This document shows, in pieces, positions 24,167 through 37,164 of a DNA stretch of 64,000 nt. The stretch spans positions 36,141,681 to 36,205,680 of the forward strand of contig OX421965.1 in assembly GCA_949128115.1 (NCBI GenBank). The letters are read 5' to 3'. The DNA is from Anaspis maculata (taxonomy: Eukaryota; Arthropoda; Insecta; Coleoptera; Scraptiidae). The notes below the pieces were generated by a model that worked only from the letters and a program-made list of their open reading frames with translations, had not been told where the DNA came from and did no database searches. The translations under genes were made by a program, and so were the position numbers. Numbering within the stretch: position 1 is the first letter of the stretch; each line of letters starts with the position of its first letter.

Positions 24167-25188
24167 GTTCGGGCCTGGTTATTACGAACTTTGAGGGATG
24201 ATTCCCCATCAAGAATGAAGCCGAAAGAACAAAAAACTCATGGTCCTAAAATGCTTCCTTAAAAAGATACAGGGTGTTGAAGTTGACTTTTTTAAATGGT
24301 TTTTTCACCGTTACTTTTGAACCGTTGGACCGATTTAATTCAAATTCAAACCAAAGTGAAGTCAAATTAGTCTCCATCGAATAATAATACCACAATTCAT
24401 TGAATATTTCTTGGGGCGTAGATAATAGGAGACTGTCCCCTATTTTCGCCCCTATTTTCATCTCCCCTAATATTTTTTTGAATTGTTGATATTTTCGGAT
24501 TCTACGTTTAATTTAGAAAAAAAAGTTACTGTTGCGTAATTTTGATTAAAGGCTTCGTTTTTGAGATATTTGGGGTTGAAACATTGGAAAACATCTCGAA
24601 ATCGCCACTTTTCTGGGCCTAGAGATTAGAATTCAAGGAAACCCATGATTCGTCAACTGGAATGAGTTTTCTGGGTGTTTCAAGTTGATGAACCACCATT
24701 TTCGCTTAGAAACATGAAGTTTTTCAGAAAAAACAGTTTGGGCCTTGGAAAGTGGCGATTTTGTGTTGTTTTCCAATTTTTCAAACGCAAATATCTTGAA
24801 AATGAAGCCTCCAATCAAAATTTTGCAAATGTAACTTTTTCTTTTAAATTGAACGTAGAATCCGAAAATATCAACAATTTTGGAAAATAATTAGAAGAGA
24901 TAAAAATAGGGGCAAAAATAGGGGACAAGTCTCCTATTATCTACGCCCCCAGAAATTTTTGATGAATTGTGGTATTATTATTCGATGGAGACTCAGTTGA
25001 CTAAACTTTGGTTCAAATTTGATTGAAATCGGTTCAACGGTTCAAAAGTTACGGTGAAAACACTTCAACACCCTGTATCTTTTCAAGGAAGCATTTTGGG
25101 ACCATGAGTTTTCTGTTCTCTCGACTTTATTTTTGAAGGACAATCATCCCTCAAAATTTGTAATAACCAGACCCGAACACCCTGTATA
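24167..25188. mobile_element. foldback element, ~470-bp arms
   Basis: The left arm begins GTTCGGGCCTGGTTATTACG. The right arm ends TAATAACCAGACCCGAACAC followed by CCTGTATA. The arms pair through 'aaaatgcttcct', 'tacagggtgttgaag', 'tcgaataataataccacaatt' and 'cgtagataataggagac' to a centre near 24650. The left terminus has lost the TACAGGGTG tip. A partial copy of one arm recurs at 40350-40600. Confidence 0.8.
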
Positions 25189-25190
25189 CA

Positions 25191-26130
25191 TACAGCAGGG
25201 TGTTTCCAAAATGGTGATACAAACTTCTAGGGGAGATCCCTCATCAAAAATTGACCAGGAAATAATATACTTTAGATGTCCTAAAATGCTCCGTTGAAAA
25301 GTTACAGGGTGTTCAAGTTGAATCTTCAAAATCGATTTTTTGACATAACTTTCGAACTGTTTCACAGATTTTGTTCAAATTTTCAACAAAGTTAGCTGAA
25401 ATAAGTTTCTATCGAATAATAGTAACGTGTTGAGAAAAAAGTTTAGGGGTGTAGATAATGAGGGGTGTCCTCATTTTTACCCCCCTATTTTTTACACTCC
25501 TAGCTATTTTTCCAAATTGTTCTTATTTTAGGATTCTACGTTCAATTTAGAGAAAAAAGTTACTCTTGCAAAATTTTGATCGGAGGCTTCGTTTCTCAGA
25601 AAAAATAGTTGTTCATCAACTTAGAAATCCTAGAGAATCTATTTCTGCTGAGAAATCGTGAGTTTTTTTGGATTCTAATTTTTAGGTCTTTGAAAGTGGC
25701 AATTTCGAGATGTTTTCCAAAGTTTCAAACCCAGATATCTCGAAAACGAAACCTCCCAAACAAAATTTTGCAGAAGTAACTTTTTTCTCTAAATTAGACG
25801 TAGAATCCAAAAATTAGAACAATTTGGAAAAATAACTAGGGGGTAAAAAATAAGCCCCCCCCCCATTATCTACGCCCCTGATTTTTTTTAAACACGTTAC
25901 TATTGTTTGATAAAGACCAATTCCAGTGAACTTTGGTTTAAATTTGAACAAAATCGGTTAAACAGTTCAAAAGTTATCTCAAAAAATCGATTTTGAAGAT
26001 TCAACTTGAACACCCTGTAACTTTTCAACGGAGCATTTTAGGACATCAAAGGTATATTTTTTCCTAGTCCATTTTTGATAGGGAATCTCCCCTAGAGGTT
26101 TGTATCACCATTTTAAAAACACCTGTATAC
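25191..26130. mobile_element. foldback element, ~450-bp arms
   Basis: The left end reads TACAGCAGGGTG with TTCCAAAATGGTGATACAAA. The right end reads TTTGTATCACCATTTT with AAACACCTGTATA. Arms pair through 'taggggagatccc', 'cctaaaatgctccgttgaaaa' and 'gattctacgttcaatttaga'. The central part resembles the 24167 element (shared 'gcgtagataatg' and 'tctacg' blocks), so the two are related subfamilies. Confidence 0.8.
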
Positions 26131-26545
26131 AGGGTGTCCGAGGTTTAAATCCGGAAACTTCAGCAATCGATAGAGAATCAAAAAATATTGGGACTTTGTT
26201 CAGAGAAATGTTTTCAAAAATGAAATATAGCGAAGATATAACCCTTCAAAGTTGGATTCAAAAAACCGTTTTTCTGAAATAACTCTTAGACTCCAGTGGC
26301 ATAGATATTAGGAGGTTTACCCCTATTAGCCCCTCTGTTTCTCACGCAAATCAAAATTTTGAAAGAGCGACTCAAATTCTTGATTCTGTATTCAATTCCA
26401 AGGAAAAATTCACTCCTAGTAAATTTTGATTTGAGGCTTTGTTTTTGAGATATTTGAGTTTGAAAATTCCAAACACAAATACAAATTTTTGTTACTAAAA
26501 ATTCTAAATATTCACTAGGCTAACGAAACCACGAATGGGGGTAAT

Positions 26546-28497
26546 ATACAGAGTGAAACAGAAAAAAAATTGGAAAATTATATTTAAATAACCGAAGCAT
26601 GTGGAGACGTGTAATTTACCACATACATTAATTGTTTAATGCTCATGAAGTCACAGCAAACCGTTCTTGATTACCTTGAACCGTCTTTGAAATGTAGGGG
26701 AAAACAGAAAAAAACAAGAACACTATTTTTTCCATAAATAATTGATTCTTAGAGATATTGACACAATACTTGGTATTTCTACAAAAAGTAATGTTAGAAA
26801 TGATATGAGCTGGGTGGCCAATTCCTAAGCCAACTAATTTCCAGAAATACGATTGTCAACTTTTTTTTCCTCTTGAGCACCATCTTGAATCTGCTCTGTG
26901 AGGCATCGTTGAAAAAATGATTGGTTATCATGAAAATGGTAATATGTAATCATTGCATCGTAAGAACAACCTCCTCATCATAATTGAGTGAACTCTTCGA
27001 CGGGAAAGAATTGCCATTCACGTATTTTCTGGCTCTTCAAAGCTTTAGTGCCCATGATGGCATTTGCAACATCTGGAATGGTAAAATATGTTACGCATTA
27101 TGAACCATAATGTACTTTGAGGTAGCCCACCAAGTTTTGCAATCATCAATTGAAAGGTTTGTTCTTAAAAGCTGTTTGAACAAAATTTGTTCAACTTTTT
27201 TTTTGGAAAATGCCAAATTTTGGATTTTTTACCCTTATTTGATCCCTCGTTGAGGAAAGCCTGAAACCCAAAGTCTCCAAAATTTTTATGCTAATGGTCC
27301 ACTGAGAACTGCTCTTCAATGTGTAGTTGTCAAAATCTGCATAGTTGCGTTCAGATTCCAGAGAGAAAGCGTCAAAGAAGTTCATGCAGTGAAAAAAGAC
27401 ACAACTTTCAATGCAACGGAGAAATCCTGGAAATGTCCCTTTCAGATAGGCTTCCCGCAATACACAGGTTCTGTAAGACTCTCAAGCGTGGGTGAAAGGC
27501 TTGGAATATTACTAATATAAGGCTGTAACAGTGTATCAAATTGCACATTTTGTTATAAAAAGCAAGGTCTCCAGACAGCTTTTAGTCTAGCTCTGGACTA
27601 GTTTTTTCTTGAATGTAATTTATGTCTTTTATGTCTTTTTTTACTGCATGAACTTCTTTGTCGCTCTCTGTCTAGAATCTGAACGCAACTATGCAATTTT
27701 TGACAACTAAACATTGAAGAGCACTTCCCACTGAACCATTATCATAAAAAATTCGGACACTTTCGGTTTCAGGCTATCCTCAGTGAGGGATCAAGTAAGG
27801 GTGAGGGACCCAATATTTTATATTTTTAATTAAAAAAAAAACTACACAAATTTTGTTTGAACAGCTTTCAAGAACAAACCTCTCAATTGATGATGGTGAA
27901 ACTTGGTAGGCTACCTCAAAGTACATCAAGGTTCATAATTCGTAACATATTTTATTATTCCAGATGTTGCAAATGCCATCATGGGCACTAAAGCTTTGAA
28001 GAGCCAAAAAATACATGAAAGACAATTCTTTCAGGCCAAAGAGGTCACTAAATCATGATGAGGAGGTTGTTTTTGCGATGCAATGATTTCGTGTTACCAT
28101 TATTATAATAACCAATCACTTTTTCAACGATGCCTCACAGGGCAGATTCAAAATGGTGCTCAAGAGGAAAAAAAAAGTTGACAATCGTATTTCAAGGAAA
28201 TAGTTGGCTTAGAAATTGGCTACCCAGCTTATATCATTTCTAGCATTACTTTTTGTAGAAATGCCAAGTATTCTGTCAATATCTCGAAGAATTACTTATT
28301 TATGGAGAACAGGGTGTTCTTGCTTTTTTTCCTGGTTTTCCCCTACATTTCAAAGACGGTTCAAGGTAATCAAGAACAGTTTGCTGTGACTTCATAAGCA
28401 TAAAATAGTTGATGTATGTGGTGAGTTGCACGTCTCCACATGTTTCGGTTAATTAAATATAATTTTCCACCTTTTTTTTTCTGTATCACCCTGTATA
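26546..28497. mobile_element. nested ~1.95-kb palindromic element
   Basis: Ends: TATACAGAGTGAAACAGAAA on the left and CTGTATCACCCTGTATA on the right. Arms of about 850 bp pair over most of their length, for example 'catgtggagacgtg' with 'cacgtctccacatg', 'caaccgttcttgatta' against 'taatcaagaacag', and 'gcatagttgcgttcagattc' with 'gaatctgaacgcaactatgc'. A spacer of ~250 bp remains near 27390-27650. The arms contain degraded open frames but no recognisable transposase. Confidence 0.82.
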
Positions 28498-28940
28498 CGC
28501 CGCCGGCATGGATGGCGCTGATGGCTACCTTTCTGGATCGGAAGAATACGATGCAAAGAACATTTCCACCGAATGGCATCTTCTTATCAAAAAATGCAAG
28601 GTACTTTCAACTAGCATCCGGACTAATAACTTGGATTGCTTTCTCAAAATATTCATTGGCGTAGAAAATAAGGGCGATAATATGAATAGCTCCTCCAATA
28701 TCTACGCCACTGGACTGTTTTTGGAATTTTCAAACTCAAATATCTCAAAAACGAAGCCTCAAATAAAATTCAACAAGAGTAACTTTTTCTTTAGAATTGA
28801 ATGCAAAAACAATAATTTGGATCGTTTTCTCAAAATCTTTATTGGCGTAGAAAATAGGGGGGATAATATGAGTAGCTCCCCTAATATCTACGCCACTGGA
28901 CTCTTTTGATCAAAGTAATAGTTTTTCTCATGGAGCTAAA

Positions 28941-29104
28941 GGTGCGTTCAGTCAGCTTATTTGGCCGCAAGTTTTAATTTTAGTTGCAAGCGCAGCGACG
29001 CCCATTGGCTCTTATGAACCAGCCTCCTCGGAACAGCCAATAAAGCGATGCAGCGCTTACGGCTAAAATTAAAATTGCGGCTAAATAAGCTGACTGAACG
29101 CACC
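28941..29104. mobile_element. GGTGCGTTCAGTCAGC MITE, copy 1
   Basis: A 164-bp near-perfect palindrome: GGTGCGTTCAGTCAGCTTAT at one end, ATAAGCTGACTGAACGCACC at the other, then 'aagttttaattttag' paired inside. It contains 'cccattggctcttatgaacc' around the centre. Same family as 54341-54508, the split copy at 59189-61230 and the fragment at 40316. Confidence 0.88.
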
Positions 29105-29640
29105 TCAAGTATTCAAAAGTCACCGATCCAATTTTGGAAGAAATATCCTGAGTGACATAGAAAATAGAGCTTTTAGTAACAAAAATGATTTCAGTTCGTA
29201 ATTGTGTTTGGACTTTTCAGACTCAAATATCTCAAAAACGAAGCCTCAAATCAAAATTTACCATTCGGAACTTTTTGTTTGGAATTGAATGGAGAATCAA
29301 CATTTTGGGTCACTTTTTAAAATGTTTATTGGCATAGAAAATAGAGGGGGTAATAGGGGTGAACCTCCCAATATCTACGCCACTGGGGTCATTTAGAAAA
29401 AGTCATCTTGAGCTGCTGATGTAAATGTATCGTAGGATAACCTGTGTCAAATTCGGACAAAATCTGTTGAATGGTGTAAGAGTTATTTTGAAAAAATGGT
29501 TTTTCGGAACTAACTTTAGAAGGCTATATCTCCGTTATTTTTCATTTTTGAAAATATTTTTTTGAACAAAGTCCCCTTATTTTTCAATTCTCCATCGATT
29601 GCTGAAGTTTACGGAATAAAATCTCGGACACCCTGTATAT

Positions 29641-32600
29641 TTTTACCCACAAACAACAAGTAATTGATACGTTAACTGTCATCTACCCGGTATGTAATGA
29701 CTCACTTCCCGTGCATATAATACGCGAAGAAAGTGACAGGTGTGCCCAGCTTTCTTTGATTGCTTCGTTGACACTTGGACTTGACGCCGCTGTCAAGACG
29801 AAAATAAAAACGGCTGGGATTTGCAAGTCACCATAAAAAACAGATTTAAAAGCACTGAAGCCTATTGAAAGACCAAAGACACCTTCCCCTGGCGATTTTC
29901 TTGAGATTTTTTCCGGGAAATTTCAGGCCGGCCCAAAGTGCAGTTTCCAAATAGGACTGAAGCCTGGCAAATTCAGTATTGCTGATGTTCTTTTCTATAA
30001 TAATGGTATCTCGCAGCATGGAAGAACCCGTCCAAAGCGTCAAAGACTTCATATTTTTTGCCAATCCATCAAAATAGGATATCATGACGTTTTCACTGAT
30101 GTCTGCGTCTTTGCGGCTGGTCTAATCCTTGTTAATTCTGAAATTCTGCAGGCACTTTGGTGCCGGCCGGCGCGATTTTTGGTTGGCAAAAGGTTTTCTA
30201 CCTTTTTTGGCGCTGCCTCTCGTAGTTTGGGCCAGGGGTTTGGCAAGGTTGATTGTGTTTCGATTTCCAAATCGGACAAATATGTAGGTATTGATGCTTA
30301 TCTCGATGCTTATTGATTATTAATTATTATGAATTGACACAACAATGCCTAAATGTCAATTTTCAAAGCCACACAACTTCCATCGATGCCTACTCCGGAG
30401 GAAGTTTTGTTCGAGAATTATCATTTTATTGAACCAAATATCATTAGTTTGTTGTGTTTTGTGGGTAAAATCGTATTCATACCTCCACGGTAAATGCGTT
30501 ATTCCAGCTGCGGGCATAGCATCATTACCCTTAGGAGTAATAACGCATTTTCCCGTGTCGGTATGTAATATACTATTACACACCCTGACCCTATTCACCC
30601 CAAAGTTGGGGTAAACAGGGTCACCTATTGAGATTGCATGGAAAGTTGTATCAACCACTGTTGGGGTGAATAAAAATATTTTGAAAAAAAACTATCTTTT
30701 TTTGGCATGCACAAATAGTATATTATAATACAAGTTTTATAAGACATCGTATTGTCACACGCGTCATTTTGAAGCACGAGGAGCAAAGCGACGAGTGATT
30801 CAATTGACAAGTGTGACAATAGGTCTTATGAAACGTGTGATATACAATTTTTTCTAATTTGCAACTATTCCATGCTTTTTTTCAATTAAAAAAAAAAGTA
30901 AAATATGTGCCTCTGCTAACAAAATTGTTGGGAATTGCTCTTGGTGGTGAAAGCACAGTTTATCATCAGAAATGAGCCGTATTTTTCTGAAAGAAACCTC
31001 TTCCGCGAAGTGATGTCACCTAAGCTGTCTCTTCTGTCAGTGAGTGCTGTCATGTCGATGTCATGCCCGCTGATATTGCCAACATTTGGGGGTAAAAAGA
31101 TGCGTATCGAAATGGAGCTTCTTACGATACGCGAATGACGTCATTTGCGTATCGTAATGACTTTCTTATTAACGCAAAATAGAAAAAAAAGTTTGGATAT
31201 ACAGGTGTCCCACGAAGTAACCGACATAGTTCAAGGGTAAATGTACATTCTTGGGGCAAATCAGAATCTGCCTTCGGAATTTTCCTTACGTCCCCCGTTT
31301 CCAATCTACAGGGTGATTTATGTGTTTAACGGAATAGTTTGATTGGCCATATCTCACGAATAGATTAATAGAATCGACACCGCACCGTTAAGGTCGCGAT
31401 TTTGTACGTTAAAGTAATTTTGGATGCAGTGAAAGAAAGTCCTTGACTAATAATTGAAACTATAAAGTGCGCTTGTGTGTACCTGTGTCTACTACAAAAA
31501 AAAAAGCTGACAAGAAACGAATCCGAGTAAGTCTGTTTTATTTTTCATGTCCCCCTCTGTACAGGATAATATACTGATGCTAGTAAAGTACGAATTGGCA
31601 CTGGGGGGCGATGGTTGTTTTCTCAGACCGGGACCGGAATTATGACCGGCTGGATACAGTTTCGGTTGGCGGTTTCCGATCCGATGTAAGACTTCTTGGT
31701 ATAGTGGTGTGGCGTTGTGCAAAAAAGTGTACAAAATCAATGCATCGCCGGACAAGATGCAACTCTATCGTGCGGGGAGAAAGCTCGAAGAGTTGAGACC
31801 AAAGGGCTTAGCGCGCTGAGCTTAGACACGCGTCGAACGAAAGCTGGTCACTGCAGTATAGCTCTATGGCAGTAGTAGTGCTGATGCGATGCACTGTTCG
31901 CCGGTTGTAGTTGGAGCTTTGGAATTTGTGTAATCCCTTCAGGCGTTGGAGTGAATAAACAATTCCCACCTTGTTGTTTTTTGTTTTTTTTTTTTCAACA
32001 CTCGGACTCGATGAAAATCTTGGAAAAGTTGAAAAGGATGTTTTTCCTTATTGTTGCAAGACGGAGGCCCAAAAATTTATATGAGAAACCATGGTGAAGC
32101 ATAGAATGCCTTGTGCAAAATCTTGAGATCCTCCATCTATCTCCTCTATCTTTTAGTTACGATGTTACAAAGATATCGCCGCGTTTCGTGTTTTGAGTGC
32201 AGTACTCACTCTACTACCCATTTTATTCCTAACGTAATATTAAGTTGAATAGGGTTCGGAATTTACAAAAATAGATGCCTTCATGAAAAGGCGGAGGCAT
32301 TTGAGCTAAAGCCCTAGCTAAAGCATAACTATGTGAAAATTAGGAAAGTACCTACTCTTAGAACATCGGACCGAGCATCGGACCAACCGAGCAACAACCA
32401 TCAAAATCCAGCAGACACGTGTTTCGACCTGTTTGGGTCTCATCGGTGCTGAGTATCGAAATAATTATGCAGGTGACTGATTATGATCTTCAACTTTCCA
32501 TTTGTCCTTGTTTTACGGTCCGCGCGAAATAAGTTTGTATCGGCGTCGCCGTCGCCTAGTCGTCAAACGAATCTCGAACGCCATGAAAATTGAAAGAAGG

Positions 32601-33036
32601 CCTTTTGGTTTTGATGGCTATAAACAACGGTAACATGTCTCTGCGGTGTCTCTGTTGTAAATGACCTACAGAGACCAACAATAAAAGCCTGTGGGTGTCT
32701 TTGGTTTCAATTGTGCTTTTGTCGTGGTGCTTCTCTCACAGAGTCCCATAGAGATTGTGTTTAAGATTCCCTAAATCCCTACACAATCCTATCGATTTCC
32801 ATATGAATCCCCACAGGATCCCACAGAAAAATGCTTTGAAACCAAATGTCATAGATAAATCCACAAAAGAATCATCAAGTTTATAGGCATGGTTTGAGTA
32901 TCCCTACACAATACTACACATTCCCACAGAAATCAGCTTTGAAATTCGATGGTGGGGGTGAGGCGAGGGGTGAGGTGGTAGCGAATGGGGTGAATCTCTT
33001 GATTCGTTAATTTACATTTTGTTTTATGTTATAATA
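29641..33036. other. gene-free stretch with several small palindromes
   Basis: Three inverted repeats are visible. At 30486-30557, CACGGTAAATGCGTTATT pairs with AATAACGCATTTTCCCGTG. At 30586-30623, TGACCCTATTCACCCC pairs with GGGGTAAACAGGGTCA. At about 30724-30842, 'tataagacatcgtattgtcacac' pairs with 'gtgtgacaataggtcttat'. Lone ends TATACAGGTGTCCC (31198) and CTACAGGGTGA (31304) also occur. CCCACAG-rich sequence fills 32740-32940. No gene is recognised. Confidence 0.5.
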
Positions 33037-33633
33037 ACGTATGGTCCAAAAGTTTTGGGAAATTGTTCAAAGCTAATAACTTTTTCTGAATAGTCTTTAT
33101 TTTTTAACTTGATTAGGAACTTGATGTTGCAAAAATTAACATCATATATAACAATAACAAATTCATATTCAACATATTGATAATGGACCATTATCTTCGA
33201 TGGATCTCAATTTTCTTCTGCCATGTTCCATAATTTTTTGTATCAATTTCTCCAATGCAAAATTCTCTAATGTTATTGAAAAATACGACGCCGTAATTGG
33301 TCTTCATTTGCAGCTTCCCATCCCTTGTCGCATACAATCCTGCTCAATACTTACCAAAAATCTTATATTGCGTATATTGGTCGAAGTTGCGGTACATTGG
33401 GAGGCAGGAGCTCAGAGAAATTAATTCTGCTGTTGTCCAGAGAATGATCGAACATGGCAGAAGAAAACTAGGGGCCATCAAAAATAATGGCCCATCTTCA
33501 ATATGTTGAATATGAATTTGGTATTGTTGAAGATGATGATGCTAGTTTTCGCAATATTAAGTTACAAAATTAAAACTATCCAAAAAAAGTTATTAGCTTT
33601 AAAAAAAATTCCTAAAACTTTCGGACCATACGT
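33037..33633. mobile_element. MITE with ~210-bp inverted arms, TA flanks
   Basis: Ends ACGTATGGTCCAAAAGTTTT and AAACTTTCGGACCATACGT are flanked by TA on both sides, as for Tc1/mariner-type insertions. Arms pair through 'ataactttttctg', 'cttgatgttgcaaaaa' and 'cttctgccatgttc'. No transposase. Confidence 0.78.
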
Positions 33634-34926
33634 TACCTGAGTTTCTTTTTGATCAAACTTTCTAATATCCTTTTGCCTACGACACTCGCCGTCGTCATCT
33701 AGAATATTGACGTAATAGGCGTAGCTGCTCTCCGCCTCACATCTTTGATTCTAGTTGATTTTTGTAACCTCAATGTTGCCTGTATGATATTCCTGAAAGT
33801 CTAGTGAGAAAACATGCCTTGTTGCGAGGCGAAATACAGTAAATTTACTTGAACCGATACCTCGATAATAACAAAAATTGAAGCTTTACTCACGTCGAGA
33901 CTCACGTTCAAGTTCACCTTCAAATTGTTCGATTTTGATTTTGCGCGGAGCGGAGCACTGAGCGAGCAAACAGGCACAGACAGGTTATCTGTGGACAGGA
34001 TAATGCACCACCGAGTACACTACCGACCTTTTTCAAAACGTTAAGCAAATGAACATTGAGAAGTGAGATTATGTGATCACTAATGCGGAATAACCGGTAG
34101 CCTCAAAAATGCTGATGGAAATCTGACTTCTGTGGGGAAATGCCTATGGATTCACGGAGGATCCCACATGATTTTCTACATGGGAGTCATTTTATCATAG
34201 AAACACACATGAACCTTCAAGAAATGGATTCGTTGGAAATTCCATACACAGACCTATGACTGAAACTTTTGCCGAACCGACAGGTTCCCATGGACCTCAC
34301 AGAGACCACTGCAGACCCATTGGGGTTCATAAGAGTATCTATAGTTTTTCTGATGGTCATTTAGAACAGAGGTCTCCGAGTCCCATTTCCACGCATGGTT
34401 TTCAGAAAACTTCAACATTTTGATGTCAGCTTGACATGCAACATAAGTGGACAAGCCACTTCCACACCAGGTAAGAAGGCGGCAGTCCACAATACTAAAC
34501 TAGACTGTTCAGCCGGGCATAACATTACATAACTATAATTTGGTAAAACACCTCGAATCACGCAATGATTTTAATCAAAGTTTAGGGGGGTCTTGCAAGT
34601 TTTGGGCCTCTCAAATTCAGAAAAATTTCGCCTAGGGCGCATTCTTAAACGAGCTTCAAACCCTCGTTCAAACCTCACGCGAACCAAGCACCTAGCAACA
34701 GAAGAGCGGCCAATTTATCTATGAGACAAGGGCGACTAACAGGCCGGAAATGGCCCTGGTAAAAAGAAGTGTCAGGGGAAAAAATATAAACCTAATATTT
34801 GACGGCTATTTTCAATAGAGAAAGTAACTTATGGAAAATGACACAAGAACGCGAATACTTGTGAACGTCGATGGCTCGATGGGTGGTGTGACCAAAATTT
34901 TGCTATCACTATAGGTATTATAAGTA
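33634..34926. other. gene-free stretch
   Basis: AT-rich, with further CACAGA/TGTGGG-rich sequence at 34130-34320 resembling 32740-32940. No gene is recognised. Confidence 0.4.
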
Positions 34927-35046
34927 CCGTGTGATCCAAACCATTCCGAATTGGGGTAGGCCGTGCCCTGGCGAAAAGCAGCTTGATATTCCGGAATTTG
35001 ACCATGTCACAGCCTACCCCAATTCGCAATGGTTTGGATTACACGG
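34927..35046. mobile_element. 120-bp MITE with TA flanks
   Basis: CCGTGTGATCCAAACCATTC and GAATTGGGGTAGGC on the left; GCCTACCCCAATTCGCAATGG and TTTGGATTACACGG on the right; TA at 34925-34926 and 35047-35048. Typical of a Tc1/mariner-mobilised MITE. Confidence 0.85.
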
Positions 35047-35157
35047 TAGATACCTACCTGTGTACTTATCTGCGTGGAAAATAATGCCAATGTTTTGGGT
35101 AACATATCAGAAGGCAATAAAGAATCTTACCGCGAAGTATCCAATTTGTAGGTATAT

Positions 35158-35877
35158 AATATAAGAAGGTGATTTTTTGAAAAAAACCCACCGCAAATTT
35201 CTCGCCGCCAAAATTTTTTCTAGGAAAACGCCGAAATTGGTCGATTTTCATTCTAAGGGGGGCATCTAGGACACGCATTGTCCAATTTTCATCTTCAACC
35301 CCTTCGCCGCCACCCTACCTAACTTTAGAATTTCAAATAGTAATACCTATATGTTATGTTGTTATGATATATCAAACTGAAGGTAATAAAATTCTCTTTC
35401 TGTCAAACGCATATTTCAAATTTTTTCAAGTCGCCTCCCAACCCTTCTCAAAATGCTCTCATTGTTAATTAACGGAAAGCTTTAGCGGAATAGATTTTCC
35501 AGCGAAAACAGGTCGATTCTTATTTTGACGGGGGCATCTAAGACACGTATCGCCAAATTTTTATCTTCAACCCCTTCGCCCCCACCTTACCCTAATTTAA
35601 AATTTTAGATAGCAATAACTACCTTGTGGTACATCAGATTGAAGGTAATAAAATTCTCTTTCAGTAAGAAATTATTTCAAGTTTTCTAAACCACCCCTAA
35701 CCCTTTTGATAAAATCTCTTAATTGGGAGGCGAATGGGTTGAAGATAGAAATTTGACAATGTGTGCCCTAAATATCCCCTCAAAATAAAAATCGACCTGT
35801 TTCGGCGTTTTCCTAGGAAAAAAATTTCCGGCGAGAGTGGGTCTTTATCAAAAAATCACCCTGTATACTCAATTACT
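35158..35877. mobile_element. foldback element, GGTGATTTTTTGA family, copy 1
   Basis: The left arm contains AAGGTGATTTTTTGAAAAAA, 'ggaaaacgccgaaa' and 'cttcaaccccttcgcc'. The right arm holds the complement and ends AAAAAATCACCCTGTATA. Related copy at 50526-51522. Confidence 0.78.
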
Positions 35878-36043
35878 CACTCATTTTCCTTTGGATTCGG
35901 GATCTCCTGAAAACACTGCAGTTCTGTACCACCAAACACGTGAACAATCACTTAAAAATATCACTTGACGAGTCACTCGATAGAAATTGAAATACATTTT
36001 TACCAATAACAATGACTGCTTTCTCTTTCAAACAAATTCACAG

Positions 36044-36215
36044 AAAGCTGACGAAATGTTCAACAACCGACGCGCAGCAGCCATATTGTTTGGAGAACGA
36101 AGCATAAGCAACGATCAACGAAGTACCTGGAATAGGAGAACTACCTACTACTCCGATCTCCCACTAGGTGCCGTACCACATTACGACTCGGTCTATGATT
36201 ACGACGCTATACAAG
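36044..36215 (+). other. possible exon, left part (split by a hAT element)
   Basis: Follows a plausible acceptor (tttcaaacaaattcacag). The frame AAA GCT GAC is open for 57 codons with varied codon use and many C-ending codons; the peptide includes NNRRAAAILFGERSI and PHYDSVYDYDAIQ. Its last 8 bases (TATACAAG) are the target duplication of the hAT at 36216. Joined to 38829-38947 it gives a 291-bp unit ending in a strong donor G/GTAAGT, but the joined frame meets TAG shortly before that donor. It may be a terminal coding exon, a non-coding exon, or chance. No family recognised. Confidence 0.3.
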
Positions 36216-36436
36216 CAGTGGCGCCGAATAGACCTTTTTTTGTGGTGCTCGCCATACCTCAAAATGGGGGGGGGGTGGGTGTCTGGAGGGAAGAAAAAGA
36301 GGAGAAGAAATGAAAAAAGGTAAAAAGGGAGGAAGAGAAGAGGGAGAGAGATTTACCCATCAAATTATTGGATATTAGGCTTATTAGGTACATTGAATCT
36401 GAATGATAGTTGTTTATGATGTTTGATGTAGTAGGT

Positions 36437-37154
36437 ATACAGGGTTATTCAAAAGTCCGGAATAAAATTCATATTTTTTTTCTCATATTTATTTCGGAAA
36501 AACGCTCGAACCGGTCGATTTTTAAAAACGGTAAGCCTTTTTTTCATGACACGTGTCATGTTCTACCATCAACCCCCTAACCCCTAGCCACTCTTTTTTT
36601 TTAAATGGCACCCCATGGCTCAGGGGGGCTCGTTGCAAAGCTTGTCTAAAACTGTATTCAGATCTACCATTGAAAATAAGATCAGACGCTTCACCATGAA
36701 GTTTTGAGGTTTTACACCCCAGTTTTACTCAACAGTCCGGAACGAAATTCATAATTTCATACCATATTTTTTCAGAAAGAAAACGCTCCAACAGGTCATT
36801 TTCTAAAAACGGTAGGCCGTTTTTTCATGACACGTGTCATGTTCTACCGTCAACCCCCTAACCCCAAGCCACCCTTAGTATTTTTTTGTCAAATGGTCAA
36901 ACATTCGATCTAATTTTCAATGGTAGATCTGAATAGAGTTTTTGACAAGCTTTCCAACGAGCCCCCACAAGCCATAGGGTGCCATTTGAAAAAAAATAAG
37001 GGTGGCTTGGGGTTAGGGGGTTGACGGAACATGACACGTGTCATGAAAAAACGCCTTACAATTTTTAGAAATCGACCGGTTTGAGCGCTTTTTTCGAAAT
37101 AAATATGGAAAAAAAATACGAATTTTATTCCGGACTTTTGAATAACCCTGTATA
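36437..37154. mobile_element. foldback element inside the hAT
   Basis: Left end TATACAGGGTTATTCAAAAG with TCCGGAATAAAATTC; right end GAATTTTATTCCGGA with CTTTTGAATAACCCTGTATA. Arms pair through 'catgacacgtgtcatg' (itself palindromic), 'caaccccctaacccc' and 'gatctaccattgaaaat'. Terminal motif variant: CAGGGTTATT. Confidence 0.85.
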
Positions 37155-37164
37155 GGTATCGTAT

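Larger units (their letters stand above)
26125..29640. mobile_element. outer foldback element with nested insertions
   Basis: The left end reads GTATACAGGGTGTCCGAGG with CTTCAGCAATCGATAGAGAA. The right end reads TCTCCATCGATTGCTGAAGT with TCTCGGACACCCTGTATAT. Arms of roughly 400 bp flank a nested palindrome (26546-28497). The right half has ~180-bp repeats around 'ttggcgtagaaaatagg' and 'atctacgccactgg' (about 28620-28910 and 29300-29390) and a MITE (28941-29104). The left tip overlaps the right tip of the preceding element. Confidence 0.75.

Noticed and set aside
31590..31995. Possible LTR (AATAAA then a T-run and CAACA)
   Set aside because: I could not find a matching TG start or a target duplication.
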